Shown: piece by piece, positions 60,676-64,000 of the stretch
Layout: every line of letters begins with the position of its first letter
Position numbering within the stretch: position 1 is the first letter of the stretch
Program-made: the position numbers and the translations under genes
Assembly (NCBI GenBank): GCA_017516745.1
Contig: JAFXBF010000001.1
Coordinates: forward strand, 114,520-178,519
Direction of reading: 5' to 3'
Source of the DNA: Clostridia bacterium
Lineage (GTDB): Bacteria; Bacillota; Clostridia; Oscillospirales; Acutalibacteraceae
Length of the DNA stretch: 64,000 nucleotides
Notes under the pieces: model-generated
What the model saw: the letters and a program-made list of their open reading frames with translations, nothing else
Databases searched by the model: none
What the model was told of the DNA's origin: nothing

Positions 60676-62025
60676 TTATCCTATCTGTATTTTTTCCGTC
60701 GGTCTTGTAAGCATTGCCGTCTGCTTTCTTTCTGCAAAGGCTATCATAAGTGTAAGTCCGCCGAGTCTGCCTGCGTACATAAGAAGCATAAGAATAATGT
60801 GCGAAACGGCAGAAAGCGAAGACGTTATGCCTGTAGTAAGACCAACCGTTGCCGCAGCGGAAACAACCTCAAAAAGAACAGCTCCGAGCGGTAAGCCTTC
60901 AATTGCGCCGATAAATATTGTTGCAAGTATCACCGCAAGCAGATAAATTGTAATTATTGCACCGGCTTTTTTTACCGTGTCTTCTTCAAGCCTGCGCTTG
61001 AAAACGGTTGCGGATTTATCGCCACGGGTTACGGCTATAAGCTCGATTATCAGTACCGCAACAGTGGTCGTTTTCACACCGCCTGCCGTTGACCCGGGAC
61101 TGCCGCCGATAAGCATAAGCGTTAACATAGTCATAAGACCTGCGGAAGAAAGCCTGTCAAGCGGTACTGTGTTAAAGCCTGCCGTTCTTGACGTTACGGA
61201 CTGAAAAAGTGCGGCGAGTATTTTTTGGCCTGTGCCAACTTCTGCCATACTGCTGTTCCATTCTGAAACGAGCATCAGCAGCCAACCGCCAAGCAGAAGC
61301 ACGGCACTTGTTACAAGCACAATTTTTGTCTGCAAAGAGTAGCTTTTAAATTTGAATTTGAAATCAAGCACGTCCTGCCACACGAGGTAGCCGATACCGC
61401 CGATTACAATAAGCGCACATATTGTCAGGTTAACGGTTATGTCACCGACAAAGGGTGTCAGCGAGGAAAAAGCACCGTATCTGCCCATAAGGTCAAAGCC
61501 TGCATTACAGAAAGCGGAAACCGAATGGAAAACGGAATACCACAGTCCGTTTAAAAAGCCGAATTCGGGGCAGAAGCGTGTCGCAAGAAGCAGCGCACCG
61601 GTGCCTTCAAAAATAAGCGTGCCGGTCACAATCTGCTTGAGCAGTTTTATTATTCCGCTTTTTCTCACCGTGCCCGAGGATTCAATCAGAAGCTTCCTTT
61701 CGTGAAGGCTGATTTTTTTCTTCATGAACACGGAAAACATTGTGATTATCGTCATAACGCCGAGACCGCCGATTTGTATCAGCGTAATCAGTACAGCCTG
61801 ACCGAAAAGCGACCAGTGCGAAAACGTGTCGTAAACAATAAGCCCCGTAACACAGGTTGCACTTGTTGCGGTAAAGGCGCAGTCAAGCAGGGGAGTCCAT
61901 TCCCTTGACTTTGACGATATCGGTAATGTCAGCAACAGCGTGCCGAGAATTATCACACCGAGGAAAAACAGAGCAATAATTCTCGTGTAGCTGAGTTTAT
62001 TATTTTTAAAAGAGGGGATTTTCAA
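60676..62025 (-). CDS. ktrB: Potassium transporter pore subunit (KtrB/TrkH)
   Basis: 449 residues, polytopic. Four pore loops with selectivity-filter glycines are visible: TCVTGLIV, SAFCNAGFDL, SRTAGFNTV and AATVGLTTGI. Imports K+ coupled to Na+ or H+ with KtrA. 11 bp after proS, so cotranscribed with a tRNA synthetase. Confidence 0.95.
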   Translation of the reverse strand: MKIPSFKNNKLSYTRIIALFFLGVIILGTLLLTLPISSKSREWTPLLDCAFTATSATCVTGLIVYDTFSHWSLFGQAVLITLIQIGGLGVMTIITMFSVFMKKKISLHERKLLIESSGTVRKSGIIKLLKQIVTGTLIFEGTGALLLATRFCPEFGFLNGLWYSVFHSVSAFCNAGFDLMGRYGAFSSLTPFVGDITVNLTICALIVIGGIGYLVWQDVLDFKFKFKSYSLQTKIVLVTSAVLLLGGWLLMLVSEWNSSMAEVGTGQKILAALFQSVTSRTAGFNTVPLDRLSSAGLMTMLTLMLIGGSPGSTAGGVKTTTVAVLIIELIAVTRGDKSATVFKRRLEEDTVKKAGAIITIYLLAVILATIFIGAIEGLPLGAVLFEVVSAAATVGLTTGITSSLSAVSHIILMLLMYAGRLGGLTLMIAFAERKQTAMLTRPTEKIQIG

Positions 62026-62036
62026 ATCAAATCACC

Positions 62037-63746
62037 TTACATAAGTTCGTTGATAAGCTCCTTGACCTTTGCAACAACCTCGTCAACGGGAATCTTGAGG
62101 CTGATTTTCTTGTCACGGCTTACAAGCTCGCAAACGCCTTCCCTGAGGTTTCTCGGGCTTGCAATTACACGAAGCGGTACGCCGATAAGGTCAGCGTCGG
62201 AGAACATAACACCTGCGCTGACGCTTCTGTCGTCGTAAATAACCTCAACGCCTGCTGCCTGCATATCTGCATAGAGCTTGTCTGCGCAAGCCTTGGCTTC
62301 TGCGTTGTCTGCTCTCATACAGCAAAGGTGTACCTGCCACGGAGCAATAGCCATAGGCCATATCGGGCCGTATTCGTCGTGATATGCTTCGCAAACGCTT
62401 GCTGCAAGTCTGCCTACACCTATGCCGTAGCAGCCCATAATCGGGTACTGTGCCTTGCCCTGATTGTCAAGGTACTGCATACCCATAGCCTTTGTGTACT
62501 TTGTGCCGAGCTGGAAGATGTTACCGACCTCGATACCTCTGGAGATAGTAATGCTGTGCTTGCCGCAAACGGGGCAGATGCCGCCGTCCTTGATAGCAGC
62601 AACGTCGCAGTATTCAACCTCGCCGAGGTCACGCTCAATGTTAAGACCTGTGTAGTGGTAGTCTGTTTCGTTTGCACCGCAGGTAAGGTTTGTTGCGCCC
62701 TTGAGTGAGCCGTCAATAAGCACGGTAATTCTCTCGTCCATATTGTACGGGCCGATAAAGCCTGCAAAGAGTCCGCAGCCGTCAACAATTTCTGCGGCGT
62801 GAATGTCACAGCCGACCGTGTTGCGCAGCTTTGTTTCGTTAACCTCAAGGTCGCCTCTTACAAATGCAACGATGTATGTGTCGTCTGCGTTTCTCTGGTA
62901 AACAACAGCCTTGCAGGATTTTTCAACGGGAGCGTTGAGGAAGGTGCAAACCTGTTCAATTGTGTGCATATCCGGTGTGTGAACCTTTGTCAGCTCATTA
63001 AGAACAGCGTCTGCCTCGTTTTCAACAATGCAGGGTGCGGCCTCAATGTTAGCTCTGAAATCACACTCGGAGCATACGGCAATGCTGTCCTCACCGACAG
63101 GGGTGAGAAGCATATATTCGTGGCTGATGCTGCCGCCCATCATACCCGAGTCGGATTTAACGGTTACAACCTCGGGAATACCGCAACGGGCAAAAATTCG
63201 GTTGTAAGCGTCGTAGCATCTCTGGTAGTATTCTTCAAGATCCTCCTGCGATGTGTGGAAGGAGTAAGCGTCCTTCATTGTGAACTCACGTACACGGATA
63301 AGACCTGCTCTGGGTCTGCCCTCATCACGGAATTTTGTCTGAATCTGGTAAATCATAAAGGGGTATTTCTGATAGCTGTTTGCGTATTCACGAACAAGGT
63401 GAACAGCAGCCTCCTCGTGTGTCATACCGAGGACAAGGGGGGCCTTGTTTCTGTCTGTAAAGCGTACCATTTCGCTGCCGATGGAAGTGTATCTGCCCGA
63501 TTCCTCCCAAAGGGATGCAGGCATAACAACGGGGAACTGAACCTCCTGACCGTCGATAGCGTCCATCTCTTCTCTTATTATCTGCTCAATTTTCTTGGTA
63601 ATTCTGCGAAGAGTGGGGTAAGAGGAATAAATACCGTTTGCCACGTTTTTGATGTATCCGCCTCTGACTGTAAGTGCGTGGCTGTCAATAACACAGTCCG
63701 ACGGTCTTTCTTTGAATCGCTCGCCAACAAGCTTGTCAAGTTTCAT
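62037..63746 (-). CDS. proS: Prolyl-tRNA synthetase (bacterial type with editing domain)
   Basis: Class II synthetase of about 569 residues. Motif 2 is FRDEGRPRAGLIRVREFTMK; motif 3 lies near MGCYGIGVGRLAA. The editing (INS) domain occupies about 225-400 between motifs 2 and 3. The C-terminal anticodon domain follows. ATG 63746 is chosen because GGAGGTAAAA lies just upstream; a start 30 bp earlier would overlap that Shine-Dalgarno. The leader is only about 30 nt, so no T-box. Confidence 0.96.
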   Translation of the reverse strand: MKLDKLVGERFKERPSDCVIDSHALTVRGGYIKNVANGIYSSYPTLRRITKKIEQIIREEMDAIDGQEVQFPVVMPASLWEESGRYTSIGSEMVRFTDRNKAPLVLGMTHEEAAVHLVREYANSYQKYPFMIYQIQTKFRDEGRPRAGLIRVREFTMKDAYSFHTSQEDLEEYYQRCYDAYNRIFARCGIPEVVTVKSDSGMMGGSISHEYMLLTPVGEDSIAVCSECDFRANIEAAPCIVENEADAVLNELTKVHTPDMHTIEQVCTFLNAPVEKSCKAVVYQRNADDTYIVAFVRGDLEVNETKLRNTVGCDIHAAEIVDGCGLFAGFIGPYNMDERITVLIDGSLKGATNLTCGANETDYHYTGLNIERDLGEVEYCDVAAIKDGGICPVCGKHSITISRGIEVGNIFQLGTKYTKAMGMQYLDNQGKAQYPIMGCYGIGVGRLAASVCEAYHDEYGPIWPMAIAPWQVHLCCMRADNAEAKACADKLYADMQAAGVEVIYDDRSVSAGVMFSDADLIGVPLRVIASPRNLREGVCELVSRDKKISLKIPVDEVVAKVKELINELM

Positions 63747-63779
63747 ATCTGTTTTACCTCCGATAAATATACGCAATAT

Positions 63780-63808
63780 ATTTTAATACTATATATGGAA
63801 ATTGTCAA
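63780..63808 (-). promoter_or_regulatory. Promoter of the proS-ktrBA-GNAT operon
   Basis: Minus-strand TTGACA (63803-63808), 17 bp, TAAAAT (63780-63785). Confidence 0.8.
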
Positions 63809-63868
63809 CATAAAAAACAGTAAGGAACAGAAAGCTTTGTCAGATAAATTACGGTTTGTCGAAATGAA

Positions 63869-64000
63869 TGCAAAGTGCAAAACGCAAAGTGCAAAGTTAA
63901 GGGTCGCTTCGCTCCGATTTTATAAAATGTTAATTTAGAGCGATTTATACAAATGGGTGAGGGCGAAGCCCTCCCACAATTTTGCATTTTGAACTTTGCA
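63869..64000. repeat. MITE-like element with 21-bp terminal inverted repeats (may run past the window)
   Basis: The left end (63869-63889) begins TGCAAAGTGCAAAACGCAAA, and the reverse complement of the right end (63980-64000) begins TGCAAAGTTCAAAATGCAAA, differing at three of 21 positions. Inside are a TCGCTTCGCT motif and a GAGGGC-GAA-GCCCTC hairpin. No coding frame is credible. The window ends exactly at the outer base, so the true boundary is unknown. Confidence 0.6.

Noticed and set aside
63747-63779. T-box leader for proS
   Set aside because: The leader is only about 30 nt, with no T-box sequence or terminator.

Overview
The window reads as chromosomal DNA of a spore-forming Clostridia bacterium, most likely of the Oscillospirales (Ruminococcaceae-like). 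Supporting signs are the adjacent SipL-like and SpoIVA spore-coat genes, RNase J, a GdpP-like c-di-AMP phosphodiesterase, a Ktr-type potassium uptake pair, a tRNA-Cys T-box leader, a MetH without reactivation domain and a hisZ/short-hisG histidine operon. Most promoters have a 17-bp spacer, and many genes are translationally coupled. I see no rRNA, tRNA, CRISPR array or prophage. No stretch above about 300 bases lacks an explanation.

Layout. 1-5.5 kb: the end of a K+-dependent membrane pyrophosphatase, then a heterodimeric ABC exporter on the minus strand. 5.8-17.8 kb: twelve co-directional genes, metF-metH, a sialidase-fold gene and the whole his set (hisZGDCBHAFIE), with gaps of 29 bp or less. 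17.8-18.5 kb: a REP/RAYT element with paired flanking palindromes and a third palindrome inside the transposase frame. 18.5-23.2 kb: a small-regulator/membrane-protein operon diverging from a lipoprotein gene across a symmetrical operator, then two unknown membrane proteins. 23.3-29.5 kb, minus strand: a hairpin array, T-box-controlled cysE-cysS, and recA-recX-rimO-pgsA. 29.5-46.2 kb: an accessory carbohydrate region with a clan GH-A hydrolase, class II aldolase, aldose epimerase, GH78, a sugar isomerase, a GNAT/GH109-like fusion, a coiled-coil/beta-helix protein, GH35 and an SGNH hydrolase. 46.2-64 kb: housekeeping and sporulation genes (rarA, cysK, sipL, spoIVA, rnhA, rnj, gdpP, ktrAB, proS) plus two apparent pseudoenzymes.

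How the genes may work together. cysE, cysS and cysK link cysteine supply to tRNA-Cys charging. metF and metH make methionine from methyl-folate. GdpP, KtrAB and the K+-dependent pyrophosphatase all touch c-di-AMP or potassium physiology. The glycosidases carry no signal peptides and no transporter is nearby, so they should act on imported oligosaccharides; rhamnosides are the best-supported substrate through GH78 plus a rhamnulose-phosphate-type aldolase.

The least ordinary items are the GNAT/GH109-like fusion, a phosphohexomutase-like protein that has lost all four functional loops, a zinc-ribbon/PASTA protein whose kinase domain lacks its catalytic residues, a nine-heptad coiled coil with Asn/His at one core position, and the palindrome inside the RAYT reading frame.
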